64,000 nucleotides of DNA from Rahnella aquatilis CIP 78.65 = ATCC 33071 (GTDB taxonomy: Bacteria; Pseudomonadota; Gammaproteobacteria; Enterobacterales; Enterobacteriaceae): assembly GCF_000241955.1 (NCBI RefSeq), contig NC_016818.1, positions 1,736,001-1,800,000 on the forward strand. Reading direction: 5' to 3'. Position 1 is the stretch's first letter. Every line of letters begins with the position of its first letter. The notes below the pieces were generated by a model that saw nothing but the letters and a program-made list of their open reading frames with translations, was not told the DNA's origin and did no database searches. This document shows positions 1 to 9,531 of this stretch, piece after piece. The position numbers were made by a program, and so were the translations under genes.

Positions 1-339
1 TTGAGTAGATGAATTGACTGACAGCACGCGCCTCCCCGCACGTCGCTGCTCAGAATATTGACCTTGCATTGACCAATTTAGCAGCGGCCTGCACGCTTTT
101 CAAACGGATATGTTGCGTATATGTAGATGTTGCAAATAATTAATGTTAAGTCTAGGGTTAATAATATGGCTGTTATTTTGAGCAAAAAAGAGTTTACGCA
201 AAGAGAGTTTGAGCATAACCGAGAGGATCCTGAACCCATGAGAGCACAGCGTTGAACACAGTGATGACCCGGTAAAGATAACCGGCTGGCACCATGGTGG
301 TGCCTGATATGCCGGAAACCAGCAAATGGCGGATAACCT
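1..339. other. Gene-free leader upstream of puuA
   Basis: I see no convincing gene here; the open frames on the minus strand have no family features. The stretch turns AT-rich between about 110 and 210, as expected for a promoter region of the downstream gene, but I cannot assign a -35/-10 pair or a PuuR-type operator with confidence. Confidence 0.4.
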
Positions 340-1782
340 ATGCAAGCGACCGAACTGATGAATGAAATCAAGAAAGAGATTAGCGGGACCGAACCCCTCG
401 CTAAGCACGTTGAAGAGCGAAGTAGCGCGTTCCAGGATGAAGTGTCCCAATACCTGGAGCGTCACCCGCAAACCCTTCACGTCGACGTCCTGCTCACCGA
501 TCTCAATGGCTCCTTCCGCGGCAAACGCATTTCCGTCTCAGCACTTCGAAAAATTGAAAAAGGGTGTTATTTCCCGGCATCGGTCTTCGCCATGGACATT
601 CTTGGTAATGTGGTGGAAGAAGCCGGATTAGGCCAGGAACTGGGCGAACCTGACCGCATCTGTGTGCCGGTTCCCGGTACCTTAACGCCTTCCGCCTCGG
701 ACCCCGAACATACCGGCCAGTTGCTTCTGACCATGCTTGACGAAGATGGCACTCCCTTTAACGTTGAACCACGCAATGTGCTTAATCATATCTGGCAAAC
801 ATTGCGCCAGCGGGGGCTGTTCCCGGTGGTAGCGGTAGAGCTGGAGTTCTATCTGCTCGACAGGCAGCGCGATGCGGAAGGCTATATTCAGCCACCCTGT
901 ACACCGGGGACGCAGGAACGCAGCATGCATACTCAGGTTTACTCCGTCGATAATCTCGATCACTTTGCCGATGTGCTCAGCGATATTGATCGCCTGGCGC
1001 GCATTCAGGGTTTACCGGCGGATGGCGCGGTGGCGGAATCCTCACCGGGACAATTTGAAATCAATTTGCACCACAGCGAAAATATTCTGCGCGCCTGTGA
1101 TCACGCCCTGATGCTTAAGCGTCTGGTGCGACTGGTGGCGGAAAATCACGATATGGACGCCACTTTTATGGCGAAACCTTACGATGAATATGCGGGCAGC
1201 GGGATGCACATCCATCTCAGTGTGCTCGACGACAACGGTAAAAACCTGTTTGCCGATGCCAATGGCGAAGATTCTGCGCTGATGAAACGCGCACTCGCCG
1301 GCATGATTGCGCTGATGCCTGCCTCCATGGCGGTACTGGCACCTAATGTGAATGCTTTCCGCCGCTTCCAGCCAGGTATGTATGTGCCGACGCAGGCGTC
1401 GTGGGGGCACAATAACCGTACCGTTGCGCTTCGCGTACCGTGCAGCGGCACCGCCGATCACCGCGTGGAATACCGCGTGGCGGGAGCGGATGCTAACCCG
1501 TATTTGGTGGTTGCTGCCGTGCTCGCAGGCATGCTATATGGTCTGGATAATGATCTGCCCTTGCCGGAGCCGGTCACGGGTAACGGTCTGGAACAGGAAG
1601 GTATTCCGCTGCCTATCCGCCAGAGCGATGCTTTATATGATTTCAATGACCAGCCCGCACTGAAGAAGATCCTCGGTGAGCGCTTCTCGCAGGTTTATCA
1701 CACCTGTAAATCCGATGAACTTCTGCAATTTGAAAGAAGAGTAACGGAGACAGAAATCGACTGGATGTTGAAAAACGCATAG
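340..1782 (+). CDS. puuA: Gamma-glutamylputrescine synthetase (PuuA), glutamine synthetase family
   Basis: Predicted to ligate glutamate to putrescine using ATP, the first step of the Puu putrescine-degradation pathway in the cytoplasm. The 480-residue protein matches my memory of E. coli PuuA (472 aa) almost end to end, including the N-terminal FRGKRI block, the glutamine-synthetase metal motif around E167 (VAVELEFYL) and the GSGMHIH block at about 286-292. It ends in the family-typical TETEIDWMLKNA. The start at 340 follows a weak GGA; a second ATG at 358 would give 474 residues, closer to the family length, so the start is not fixed. No puuDRCBE genes follow. Instead a putrescine importer (plaP) comes next on the same strand, after a terminator, so the two probably work together but are transcribed separately. 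Confidence 0.93.
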   Translation: MQATELMNEIKKEISGTEPLAKHVEERSSAFQDEVSQYLERHPQTLHVDVLLTDLNGSFRGKRISVSALRKIEKGCYFPASVFAMDILGNVVEEAGLGQELGEPDRICVPVPGTLTPSASDPEHTGQLLLTMLDEDGTPFNVEPRNVLNHIWQTLRQRGLFPVVAVELEFYLLDRQRDAEGYIQPPCTPGTQERSMHTQVYSVDNLDHFADVLSDIDRLARIQGLPADGAVAESSPGQFEINLHHSENILRACDHALMLKRLVRLVAENHDMDATFMAKPYDEYAGSGMHIHLSVLDDNGKNLFADANGEDSALMKRALAGMIALMPASMAVLAPNVNAFRRFQPGMYVPTQASWGHNNRTVALRVPCSGTADHRVEYRVAGADANPYLVVAAVLAGMLYGLDNDLPLPEPVTGNGLEQEGIPLPIRQSDALYDFNDQPALKKILGERFSQVYHTCKSDELLQFERRVTETEIDWMLKNA

Positions 1783-1892
1783 AAATGGTTAATGCGCATG
1801 CGCGAATGTTTTAGGTTTGAAAAGAATTTTGAACCTGACGTCTGTGAATGTTGTCATTCATGCGTGATTTGTGCAAAATACGCCGCACTGCA

Positions 1893-1928
1893 GATAACCG
1901 ACGCTTAAAGGCGCCGGTTATTTTTTTT
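1893..1928 (+). terminator. Rho-independent terminator of puuA
   Basis: ATAACCG and CGGTTAT arms enclose a short AAAGG-containing loop with one internal mismatch, followed by eight T residues. It lies about 110 bases after the puuA stop. Confidence 0.8.
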
Positions 1929-2243
1929 GTATAGGCAGTACCCAAACTAATTTAACAGAGGCCGGACCCGGATCCGGATAGATAACAAGGTTCGTGTGCG
2001 ATCCCAAATTAAAAACGGTCGCCACTATGAGGAAATGTAATATGGGGCAATATTTCACATCTGTACCGGTGCCCGCCGGTGCTTCTTTCCGCTGCGGCCA
2101 AATTCGCACCGTCTTCACCTGCGCCTTAATAGACGTGAAGATGACTCCCCCGTTTACTGGTAATAACTCCCGAAGTTTTCCCTGTACGTTGCTTTCAGAG
2201 GCGTTTAAGCGCCCGGTGTCTGCAATTCAGGGAGGGCTGAACC
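1929..2243 (+). other. Gene-free leader of plaP
   Basis: About 315 bases with no supported gene. It contains a GC-rich palindromic patch near 1963-1978 (CCGGACCCGGATCCGG) and ends in a strong ribosome-binding site, GGAGGG at 2231-2236, spaced for the ATG at 2244. Promoter position is not clear to me. Confidence 0.4.
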
Positions 2244-3620
2244 ATGTCTGCTAATGCATCTGCCGCGCCGGCCACTCAGCGTGTACAACTGCGTAAAACT
2301 CTGACGCTGGTTCAGGTTGTCATGATGGGGCTTGCCTATCTGCAACCGATGACCATTTTCGATACGTTCGGCATTGTTTCCGGCCTGACCGACGGTCACG
2401 TCGCGACCGCGTATATCTTCGCACTGATCGCCGTTCTGTTTACCGCCGTGAGCTACGGCAAACTGGTGCAGCGTTTCCCGTCTGCCGGTTCTGCTTACAC
2501 TTACGCGCAAAAAGCGATCAGCCCGCACGTCGGCTTTATGGTCGGCTGGTCATCGCTGCTGGACTATCTGTTCATGCCGATGATCAACATCCTGCTGGCG
2601 AAAATCTACCTGGAAGCTATCTTCCCGGGCGTCCCTTCGTGGATCTTCGTGGTGGCGCTGGTCGGCATGATGACCGCGTTCAACCTGCGTGGCATCAAAA
2701 TCGTCGCTAACCTCAACAGCATTATTGTTGTGGTGCAGGTGGCGATCATGGTGGTCTTCCTGGGCCTGTTAGTTCGCGGTGTTTACATGGGCGAGGGCAT
2801 GGGCACACTGGCGACCACTAAGCCATTCTTCAGTGAGAATGCGCATGTGGTGCCGATGATCACCGGTGCGACCATTCTGTGCTTCTCGTTCCTGGGCTTT
2901 GACGGCATCAGCTCGCTGTCTGAAGAAACCCCGAACGCGGGCAAAGTGATCCCGAAAGCGATTTTCCTGACCGCGCTGATTGGCGGCATCATCTTCGTGG
3001 TGGTGTCTTACTTCCTGCAGCTGTATTTCCCGGACATCTCGCGCTTTAAAGATCCGGACGCGTCTCAGCCTGAAATCATGCTGTATGTGGCAGGTAAGTT
3101 CTTCCAGTCCGTCATTCTGTGCTTCAGTTGTGTGACCGTTCTGGCATCCGGCATGGCCGCCCACGCCGGGGTTTCCCGTCTGCTTTATGTGATGGGCCGC
3201 GATGGTGTATTCCCGGAAAAACTGTTCGGTTATGTGCATCCTAAATGGCGCACCCCGACGTTTAACGTATTGCTGGTCGGCGCTGTGGCAATGTCTGCGG
3301 TGACCTTTGATCTGGTGACAGCGACCGCGCTGATTAACTTCGGTGCGCTGGTGGCGTTCACTTTCGTGAACCTGTCGGTAATTTCACAGTTCTACATCCG
3401 TGAAAAACGTAACCGTACACTGAAAGATCACATCAGTTACCTGATCCTGCCGGTAATTGGTGCGCTGACCGTCGGTGCGCTGTGGCTGAACCTGGAATCG
3501 AGTTCAATGACGCTGGGCTTAGTCTGGGGTGCGATTGGGCTGGGATATCTGGCGTTCATCACTAAAGCATTTCGTCAGCAGCCACCGCAGATGAGCGGTG
3601 AGATTGTTTCCGAATCCTGA
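2244..3620 (+). CDS. plaP: Putrescine importer PlaP (APC-family permease)
   Basis: Inner-membrane putrescine:H+ symporter of the amino acid-polyamine-organocation family. The 458 residues form about twelve hydrophobic segments. The sequence is closer to E. coli PlaP (formerly YeeF) than to PuuP: it keeps the PlaP-like ELRKTLTL-type start (here QLRKTLTL), [20 protein letters not shown] and the shared [21 protein letters not shown] stretch split by short differences. In E. coli plaP also lies close to sbcB, and here sbcB is the next gene in convergent orientation, which supports orthology. The strong GGAGGG ribosome-binding site sets the start. Together with puuA upstream this suggests import of putrescine for use as carbon and nitrogen source. 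Confidence 0.92.
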   Translation: MSANASAAPATQRVQLRKTLTLVQVVMMGLAYLQPMTIFDTFGIVSGLTDGHVATAYIFALIAVLFTAVSYGKLVQRFPSAGSAYTYAQKAISPHVGFMVGWSSLLDYLFMPMINILLAKIYLEAIFPGVPSWIFVVALVGMMTAFNLRGIKIVANLNSIIVVVQVAIMVVFLGLLVRGVYMGEGMGTLATTKPFFSENAHVVPMITGATILCFSFLGFDGISSLSEETPNAGKVIPKAIFLTALIGGIIFVVVSYFLQLYFPDISRFKDPDASQPEIMLYVAGKFFQSVILCFSCVTVLASGMAAHAGVSRLLYVMGRDGVFPEKLFGYVHPKWRTPTFNVLLVGAVAMSAVTFDLVTATALINFGALVAFTFVNLSVISQFYIREKRNRTLKDHISYLILPVIGALTVGALWLNLESSSMTLGLVWGAIGLGYLAFITKAFRQQPPQMSGEIVSES

Positions 3621-3629
3621 TTTGGTCGG

Positions 3630-3760
3630 CTCCCTCCCCTGCGAAGGGGAGGGCTGGGGTGGGGTATCAAAGCGAAATCAATGAGTTGAAGTTTGCTTTG
3701 ACGAGATGTTAGCCCTTTAAACCCCGCTCGCAGCGTTTCCCCTTCGCATGGGGAGGCGCA
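3630..3760. repeat. MITE/REP-like inverted repeat between plaP and sbcB
   Basis: A perfect 9-bp stem (CCCTCCCCT, loop GCGA, AGGGGAGGG) lies at 3632-3653. About 90 bases on, an inverted and diverged copy of the same block appears at roughly 3706-3757: reverse-complemented it also reads CTCCCC-ATGCGAAGGGG and later GGGGTTTAAAG, matching GGGGTATCAAAG on the left. The whole could fold into one long hairpin between two convergent genes, so it may also act as a bidirectional terminator. Confidence 0.55.
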
Positions 3761-3766
3761 AACCGA

Positions 3767-5194
3767 TTAACCCACCAGTTTCTTCCCGTATTCAAACAGC
3801 GCCTTGAGAAGCGCCATCTTCTCAACATTCCCCTCATGCAGGTTATAGAGCGATTCAAGCTCTAATGCATAATTCTGAAAACGTTCATCAGTGAGCTTCG
3901 TCTGCCGGTGCGCCATCCAGCGCTTCTGCTCGGCATCGGTCAGCGTGGCAGGGTAGTTGCGTGCCCGGAAGCGGAACAACAGCGGCTCAATACGGGAATC
4001 GTTAAAGGTCAGATCGAGCGCGGGAAGGTTCTCCGGACGGGTTTCCAGAATGATGCGCATGGCCGCGCGATCGGCATCGCTGAAAAAACCGTCGTAAAGG
4101 CGGGCATCCACATCATCGGAAGGCGTAAACGGCTCAGCCTCGGCAAACAGGGTGACCACTTTCTCGCGCACCTGCGGGTTCTGACGCAGTAACTGCAAAT
4201 TCTCGAGACAACGCTGACGGTCAATCCCCAGCCGTTCGGCATTTTCCGGTAACAGTGTTTTGGCCGGTGCCAGTACCGGACATTTATTGATATGCACCAG
4301 CTTTATCGGCAGCGGAGATTGCCCGGATTGCAAAGTATCGCGGCGGCTGTACAGGCGCTCGCGCATTTCATCAGGATTGAGATCTAACAACGTCGTCATA
4401 TCACCGGCCAGATCGCACATGATCACCGCGTTCTTATTCTCCGGGTGCCAGGCCAGCGGGGCGACCCACGCGGTATTACCACGCGCCGCGCCGAACATAC
4501 CCGAGACATGCACCAGCGGCCCCATCGCAGGAATATCGATCAGGATGTTGAGTTTATGCTTGCTACGATGCTCGAGCAGGAAACTGAATAAACGCGGCTG
4601 CGCCTGCTTCACCAGTTTCGCCATGGCGATAGTGGCGTACACGTCAGCCATGGCATCGTGCGCATTTTCATGTTCGATGCCATTGGCTTTGGTCAGATGT
4701 TCCAGACGAAAACTCGGGAAACCGTCATCGTTTTCCGGCCAGTTGATGCCTTCCGGACGCAGCGCATAACAGGCGCGCATCACGTCAAGTAAATCCCAGC
4801 GGGAATTGCCGTTCTGCCAGCTGTAAGCGTAAGGGTCGTAAAAGTTGCGATACAGAATATTGCGACTGACTTCGTCGTCGAAGCGGATATTGTTATAACC
4901 GACAATGCAGGTGCCCGGCACGCTGAATGCCTGGTGAATTTGCGCGGTAAATTCTGCTTCGATCACCCCGCGTTCCAGCGCGATCTGCGGCGTAATACCG
5001 GTGATCATCACCGCTTCCGGTTCCGGCAGGTAATCGTCAGAAGGGCGGCAATAAATCACCAACGGTTCTTCGATAATATTGAAATCTTCGTCAGTTCTCA
5101 CTCCGGCAAACTGCGCCGGGCGATCCAGCGCCGGGTTTTTACCGAAGGTTTCATAATCGTGGAAGTAGAACGTTTTTTGCGGCTTGTCTGACAT
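3767..5194 (-). CDS. sbcB: Exodeoxyribonuclease I (SbcB)
   Basis: 3'-to-5' single-strand DNA exonuclease that works in recombination and mismatch repair and binds the SSB tail. I start it at the ATG at 5194 (MSDKPQKTFYFHDYETFG), giving 475 residues, the same length as E. coli ExoI; the longer open frame to 5347 has no family similarity in its extra part. DEDDh exonuclease residues are visible: D13 and E15 in FHDYETFG, D in the FDDEV segment, and the HDAMADV motif near 179-184. The SH3-like and helical C-terminal parts are full length. It converges on plaP and is divergent from yeeA, the E. coli-like order. Confidence 0.95.
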   Translation of the reverse strand: MSDKPQKTFYFHDYETFGKNPALDRPAQFAGVRTDEDFNIIEEPLVIYCRPSDDYLPEPEAVMITGITPQIALERGVIEAEFTAQIHQAFSVPGTCIVGYNNIRFDDEVSRNILYRNFYDPYAYSWQNGNSRWDLLDVMRACYALRPEGINWPENDDGFPSFRLEHLTKANGIEHENAHDAMADVYATIAMAKLVKQAQPRLFSFLLEHRSKHKLNILIDIPAMGPLVHVSGMFGAARGNTAWVAPLAWHPENKNAVIMCDLAGDMTTLLDLNPDEMRERLYSRRDTLQSGQSPLPIKLVHINKCPVLAPAKTLLPENAERLGIDRQRCLENLQLLRQNPQVREKVVTLFAEAEPFTPSDDVDARLYDGFFSDADRAAMRIILETRPENLPALDLTFNDSRIEPLLFRFRARNYPATLTDAEQKRWMAHRQTKLTDERFQNYALELESLYNLHEGNVEKMALLKALFEYGKKLVG

Positions 5195-5423
5195 GACGAA
5201 AATAACCTTAATCAGTGCGGAATGGATAAACTTGACGGCAACTAGGATACCATCCGCCACAATGAAGTCATGACAAAATGCGCAGGCATGGAAGACATCA
5301 TCAAAACCGGCATATTCTTGCGCACCGGCCCCCAAAATCCCTGACAAAAACCAGGGTGATCCCCTCTGGTAACTCGGCTAAACTACCGCCTTCTTTGAAT
5401 TCACGCCTTACGGCAGGCTCATC

Positions 5424-6521
5424 GTGCGTCTCGATAAGAAAATTTCTGCGCTGGATAACGTCATTTACCGTCATTACCGCATCACTCATGCCCTGCGTAT
5501 CGCGGTGGCGTTTATTCTGACATTCCTGATTGTCCGGCTGACAAAAATCCCCGAAGGCACCTGGCCGCTGATCACCCTGGTCGTGGTGATGGGGCCGATT
5601 TCGTTTTGGGGGAACGTGGTTCAGCGCGTGCTGGAGCGCATCACCGGTACGGTATTTGGCTCAGTTTCAGGGCTGATTGCCTTATGGCTCGAGCTGTATT
5701 CCTTTCCGCTGATGCTGGTGTGGTGCGGGATTGTGATGTTTGTCAGCGGTTATCTGACACTCGGCAAGCGTCCGTATATGGCGCTGCTGATTGGTATTAC
5801 GCTGGCGGTCGTGTGTGGCGCAGGGCCGGGCGATATGGATACGGCGTTATGGCGCTCCGGTGATGTGATTTTCGGCTCTCTGCTGGCGCTGCTTTTCGCC
5901 AGTATTTATCCGCAGCGCGCGTTTATTCACTGGCGCATACAGATGGCTGATTACCTGATGTCGCTGAACAAACTCTACAGCGCCTGGTTATCACCCAATA
6001 TGCTCGAACGTCCACATCTGCACGGTAAAATGAAAACGACGATGGGGCAGATGGTCAAAATGCGCGCGCTGTTTGCCCCCGCCAGTAAAGAATCGCATAT
6101 CCCGCGTGAAGTGTTTGACGCGATCCAGACCCTGAGCCGTAATCTGCTGTGCACCCTTGAACTGCTGGCTGATGCCTACTGGAGTTCGCGCGAAAGCCAT
6201 TTCCTGATGCTCAATGCCCGCACGTTGCGCAGTGCGCAACTGCTGATGCTCAATACGCTGGAAAAACTGAGTCTGATGCTGATGAACGGCACGATAGGTG
6301 ACGAACTGACTATCAATCATCAGCTGAATGAATCTGCGGAAGAACTGAAGGCACTGATGTCGGAAATGAATGCCGCGAATCATCTGGAAGCGCAGGTGTA
6401 TGGCTACGTGTGGCTGAGTTCACAGGTGGCGGAACAGCTGCGGGCCATGGGCGACCTGATCACCATGACGATGCAAAAAGAAGATGCTCAAATAAGCAGC
6501 GTTAAAACGCCGAAAGCATGA
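5424..6521 (+). CDS. yeeA: FUSC-family inner-membrane protein YeeA
   Basis: Predicted membrane protein of the fusaric-acid-resistance/aromatic-exporter family, close to E. coli YeeA. The first about 170 residues hold a block of hydrophobic helices with the family stretch GTWPLITLVVVMGPISFWGN; the remainder is a long helical cytoplasmic region. It is 365 residues with a GTG start at 5424, and the E. coli protein is 352. The ribosome-binding site is weak (CAGG), so the start may be slightly off. Substrate is unknown; export of aromatic acids is a family-based guess. It is divergent from sbcB and followed by tmaR, as in E. coli (yeeA-sbcB-yeeX area). Confidence 0.88.
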   Translation: MRLDKKISALDNVIYRHYRITHALRIAVAFILTFLIVRLTKIPEGTWPLITLVVVMGPISFWGNVVQRVLERITGTVFGSVSGLIALWLELYSFPLMLVWCGIVMFVSGYLTLGKRPYMALLIGITLAVVCGAGPGDMDTALWRSGDVIFGSLLALLFASIYPQRAFIHWRIQMADYLMSLNKLYSAWLSPNMLERPHLHGKMKTTMGQMVKMRALFAPASKESHIPREVFDAIQTLSRNLLCTLELLADAYWSSRESHFLMLNARTLRSAQLLMLNTLEKLSLMLMNGTIGDELTINHQLNESAEELKALMSEMNAANHLEAQVYGYVWLSSQVAEQLRAMGDLITMTMQKEDAQISSVKTPKA

Positions 6522-6689
6522 AGGGATTTTTTTCTGCGGCCTAAAACGGGTAAGATGACCTTATTGGACGATTATCTGAGCGCGCCGCCCGATCTTTGCT
6601 ACTCTTCCAGCTAGCTGCCAGTCAGGGCAGGACAAGCGGTTGCGACAAGTCAGTCACTGAATCTGTGTAACTTAATCGAAGGTGTTAAA

Positions 6690-7022
6690 ATGGACAATAT
6701 CAATAAGCCAAGTTTCCAGGACGTTCTGGAGTTTGTGCGCATTTTCCGTCGTAAAAACAAATTACAACGTGAAATTGCTGACAACGAGAAGAAAATCCGT
6801 GACAACCAGAAACGCGTTCTGCTGCTCGACAACCTGAGTGACTACATCAAACCAGGCATGAGCATCGACGAAATTCAGGCGATCATTGCCAGCATGCGTG
6901 GCGACTATGAAGATCGCGTTGATGATTACATCATCCGCAATGCAGACCTGTCGAAAGAACGTCGTGAAATGTCCAAAAAGCTGAAAGCGATGGGCGAAAT
7001 CAAAGCCAACGAAACCAAGTAG
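6690..7022 (+). CDS. tmaR: PTS system regulator TmaR (YeeX)
   Basis: Small cytoplasmic protein that in E. coli forms polar clusters, recruits enzyme I of the PTS and so tunes sugar uptake. The 110 residues are nearly collinear with E. coli TmaR (109 aa): [12 protein letters not shown] at the N-terminus, the [20 protein letters not shown] centre and [20 protein letters not shown] near the end. Charged heptad-like helices suggest coiled coil. A good terminator follows, so it is probably a single-gene unit. Confidence 0.95.
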   Translation: MDNINKPSFQDVLEFVRIFRRKNKLQREIADNEKKIRDNQKRVLLLDNLSDYIKPGMSIDEIQAIIASMRGDYEDRVDDYIIRNADLSKERREMSKKLKAMGEIKANETK

Positions 7023-7042
7023 TTTCGTCGCCGCTGAAAGCC

Positions 7043-7069
7043 AAAACCGGGTTTATGCCCGGTTTTTTT
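7043..7069 (+). terminator. Terminator of tmaR
   Basis: AAAACCGGG, loop TTTATG, CCCGGTTTT, then a run of T. It lies just past the tmaR stop and also precedes the end of the convergent dehydrogenase gene. Confidence 0.9.
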
Positions 7070-7098
7070 ATGCCTGTTTTTTAGGTTTGTCGTTTGCT

Positions 7099-8058
7099 TT
7101 AATCCAGCACGCGAACCGGTTTGCCCGCCAGAAACGCCTGAATGTCTTCGACGGCTTCGGTGAAATACACCCGATAATTACCGTCGGCAACATAACCCAG
7201 ATGCGGTGTCGCCAGCACGTTGGGTTGCGTTCTGAAAGGATGGTCTGCCGGCAGGGGTTCGACATCAAACACATCCAGCCCGGCACCGGCAATGACTCCG
7301 CTTTGCAATGCACTGAGCAGGGCGGGCTGATCGACAATGGCGGCGCGCGACGTGTTGATCAGCAGGGCAGAGGGTTTCATCTGCGCCAGTTCCTGCGCGC
7401 CCAGCAAGCCGCGTGTGCGGTCGCCGAGCACCAGATGAATCGATACCACGTCGCTGGTTTGCAGTAATGCTTCTTTCGATGGGCAAAGTGTCACGCCATG
7501 TTCGGCGGCGCGTTCTGCGGTCAGGTTCTGGCTCCATGCACACACGTTCATGCCAAAGGCCTGCGCGATATGTGCCACCTTCTGACCAATTTTGCCCAGT
7601 CCCAGCAGGCCAAGCCGTTTGCCGTTCAGGCCAAAACCCAGTGTGCTTTGCCACGGGCCGTTGTGGCGTAGCGCCCTATTTTCAGTGACCAGATGCCGCG
7701 CCAGTCCGAGGATCAGCGCCCAGGTCAGCTCAACCGGGGCGGCCTGCCCGCTGCCGGTGCCGCATACCGTTACGCCATGCTTTTTCGCCGCCGCAAGATC
7801 GACCGCCGCATTACGCATGCCGGAGGTGATCAGCAGTTTCAGTTTGGGCAGGCGGGCAAACAGACTGGCAGTGAATGGCGTGCGTTCGCGCATAATCACC
7901 ACCATGTCGGCGTCTTTCAGGGTTTCGGCGAGGATATTTTCATCAGCAATATGTTGCGTGAGCGCCCGGCATTCCACCTGCGGCGCAAGTGCTTGCCAGT
8001 CAGCCAGCGAAAGGGAAACGTTCTGGTAATCATCAAGAATGCGGCATTGCAGTGACAT
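7099..8058 (-). CDS. D-2-hydroxyacid dehydrogenase family protein
   Basis: NAD(P)-dependent enzyme expected to interconvert a 2-oxoacid and a D-2-hydroxyacid. The 319 residues show the family plan: substrate-binding halves around a Rossmann domain with GLGKIG at 153-158, and the catalytic triad R238 (NTSRAA), E267 (DVEPLP) and H286 (TPHLGY). It resembles the phosphoglycerate-dehydrogenase-like group, and the specific substrate cannot be read from sequence. It is transcribed toward tmaR as a single gene, upstream of and parallel to ganK but separated from it by a stem-loop. Confidence 0.85.
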   Translation of the reverse strand: MSLQCRILDDYQNVSLSLADWQALAPQVECRALTQHIADENILAETLKDADMVVIMRERTPFTASLFARLPKLKLLITSGMRNAAVDLAAAKKHGVTVCGTGSGQAAPVELTWALILGLARHLVTENRALRHNGPWQSTLGFGLNGKRLGLLGLGKIGQKVAHIAQAFGMNVCAWSQNLTAERAAEHGVTLCPSKEALLQTSDVVSIHLVLGDRTRGLLGAQELAQMKPSALLINTSRAAIVDQPALLSALQSGVIAGAGLDVFDVEPLPADHPFRTQPNVLATPHLGYVADGNYRVYFTEAVEDIQAFLAGKPVRVLD

Positions 8059-8107
8059 GGAAATCCCTTATCTGAAAATCATGATAAAGAGATATAGCAC
8101 TGAAACA

Positions 8108-8130
8108 GCCGGGACGTGAAGTGTCCCGGC
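8108..8130 (-). terminator. Stem-loop after ganK
   Basis: GCCGGGAC and GTCCCGGC pair perfectly across a 7-base loop directly downstream of the ganK stop on the minus strand. No clear T-run follows (TGTTTC), so it may terminate weakly or protect the mRNA 3' end. Confidence 0.5.
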
Positions 8131-8151
8131 AACGCGGCCTGAAAAGATTAA

Positions 8152-9255
8152 TTAATGCAGATGGGAAAGGCTCGGGGCGCTGATGCGCAGACCGTCCTGG
8201 CTGAAAACCATGCAGCGCTGGGCATCAAACCAGGTGGTCAGGCTCTGATAAGGGTTGAAAGCCATGTCGCCCGGCAGCAACATTTTAAAGCCGTCAATGC
8301 CATAACACTGGCCGAACAGATAGGTGCTGTTGCCGAGCCGTTCTACCACTTCGCAGTTGAATTCCAGCCTGTTTTCGGTTTCCTGCGACAGCAAATGTTC
8401 AGGGCGGATCCCAAGCGTCACTTTATCGCCTGCCGCCAGTTCGGAGGTGCGCAGTGCCAGCGTCAGGGTTTTCTCCGGCGTCAGACGCACTTCGATCTGA
8501 TCGGGCTGCCAGCGGATCACTTCAGCAGGCAGGAAATTCATTTTCGGCGAACCGATAAACCCGGCGACAAACTGATTCACCGGATTGTAGTAAAGGTCCA
8601 TCGGCGCGCCCATCTGCTCGACCTTGCCGTAATTCATCACCACGATTTTATCGGCCAGCGTCATGGCTTCGGTCTGATCGTGCGTCACGTAAACCATGGT
8701 GGTTTTCAGTTCCTGATGCAGTTTGGAAATGTGCAGGCGCATGTCCACGCGCAGTTCGGCATCCAGGTTAGACAGCGGCTCATCAAACATAAACACCTGC
8801 GGATTACGCACAATCGCCCGGCCAATGGCGGTTCGCTGGCGCTGACCGCCGGAAAGCTGCTTCGGTTTTCTGTCCAGCAGATGAGAAAGCTGCAATGTTT
8901 TGGCGACCATCTCCACCTGATGACGGATCTCCTCTTTTGGCACGCCGTTGACTTTCAGCCCGTAACCCATGTTTTCCGCAATGGTCATGTGCGGATACAG
9001 CGCGTAAGACTGAAACACCATCGCCACGCCTCGCCGTGAAGGATCGACGTCATTCACCCGCTGCTCGCCAATGTAAACGTCTCCTTCCGTAATATCTTCC
9101 AGCCCGGCAATCATGCGCAACAGGGTGGATTTCCCGCATCCCGACGGCCCGACGAAAACGGTGAATTCGCCGTCTTCAATATCAATATTGATGCCATGCA
9201 ACGTCACGGTTTTATCGAAACGCTTGACCACATTTTTAAGTCTGATGCTGGACAT
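8152..9255 (-). CDS. ganK: Galactan-oligosaccharide ABC transporter ATPase GanK (MalK/UgpC type)
   Basis: ATPase expected to power the GanFG permease for uptake of galacto-oligosaccharides. I start it at the ATG at 9255 (MSSIRLKNVVKRF), 367 residues, the usual length of MalK-type ATPases; a longer frame reaches 9324 but adds non-conserved residues. Walker A GPSGCGKST is at 36-44, the Q-loop follows, the signature LSGGQRQR is at 134-141 and Walker B VFMFDEP at 154-160. The C-terminal third is the TOBE/regulatory domain typical of sugar importers. It is divergent from ganE and shares the regulatory region that holds the candidate GanR sites. The name follows the gan locus of Erwinia chrysanthemi. 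Confidence 0.9.
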   Translation of the reverse strand: MSSIRLKNVVKRFDKTVTLHGINIDIEDGEFTVFVGPSGCGKSTLLRMIAGLEDITEGDVYIGEQRVNDVDPSRRGVAMVFQSYALYPHMTIAENMGYGLKVNGVPKEEIRHQVEMVAKTLQLSHLLDRKPKQLSGGQRQRTAIGRAIVRNPQVFMFDEPLSNLDAELRVDMRLHISKLHQELKTTMVYVTHDQTEAMTLADKIVVMNYGKVEQMGAPMDLYYNPVNQFVAGFIGSPKMNFLPAEVIRWQPDQIEVRLTPEKTLTLALRTSELAAGDKVTLGIRPEHLLSQETENRLEFNCEVVERLGNSTYLFGQCYGIDGFKMLLPGDMAFNPYQSLTTWFDAQRCMVFSQDGLRISAPSLSHLH

Positions 9256-9340
9256 GTTTGACCCCATAAAGAATTCATACCGCTGATGTTTCGGACTATA
9301 ACCACCTTGTGTAAGCGTTTGCACAGGCGGGTTCGAATTT

Positions 9341-9356
9341 TGGAGAGAAGATCACA
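9341..9356. promoter_or_regulatory. Possible CRP site in the ganK-ganE region
   Basis: TGGAG-N6-TCACA fits the TGTGA-N6-TCACA pattern fully in the right half and at three of five bases in the left half. Catabolite control of a sugar locus is expected, but the match is weak. Confidence 0.25.
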
Positions 9357-9392
9357 CAATACGCATCTTTTTGTAGTGATTTATGGCTTGTA

Positions 9393-9409
9393 AGTTTAAC
9401 GTATAACAT
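9393..9409. promoter_or_regulatory. Candidate GanR operator 1 (ganK-ganE)
   Basis: AGTTTAACGTATAACAT; read on the other strand it is ATGTTATACGTTAAACT. The core GTTATACGTTAA recurs before ganL/ganR, and a diverged form lies before ganE. A LacI-family repressor (ganR) is in the locus, so this is the obvious candidate target. Confidence 0.55.
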
Positions 9410-9502
9410 AGTTTTCAGGACGACATTAATCACTTTTCAATCAGCATATAAAGGGTTTTTGGCATAGGTTGTTGATTGAACGTCGTGTTTAACCCTACAA
9501 AA

Positions 9503-9519
9503 ATGTTATACCTTCACAT
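9503..9519. promoter_or_regulatory. Candidate GanR operator 2 (ganE leader)
   Basis: ATGTTATACCTTCACAT shares ATGTTATAC and the following TT with operator 1. It sits only about 13 bases before the ganE start and just before its AGGAG ribosome-binding site, a place where a bound repressor would block transcription elongation or initiation. Confidence 0.45.
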
Positions 9520-9531
9520 TCAGGAGCAACA

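Noticed and set aside
5195..5347. N-terminal extension of sbcB
   Set aside because: The added 51 residues have no similarity to exonuclease I and would cover the promoter region; the ATG at 5194 gives the exact family length.
8155..9039. Long open frame on the plus strand antisense to ganK
   Set aside because: It mirrors the codon pattern of ganK, and the minus-strand product has all ABC ATPase motifs; the plus-strand product has none.
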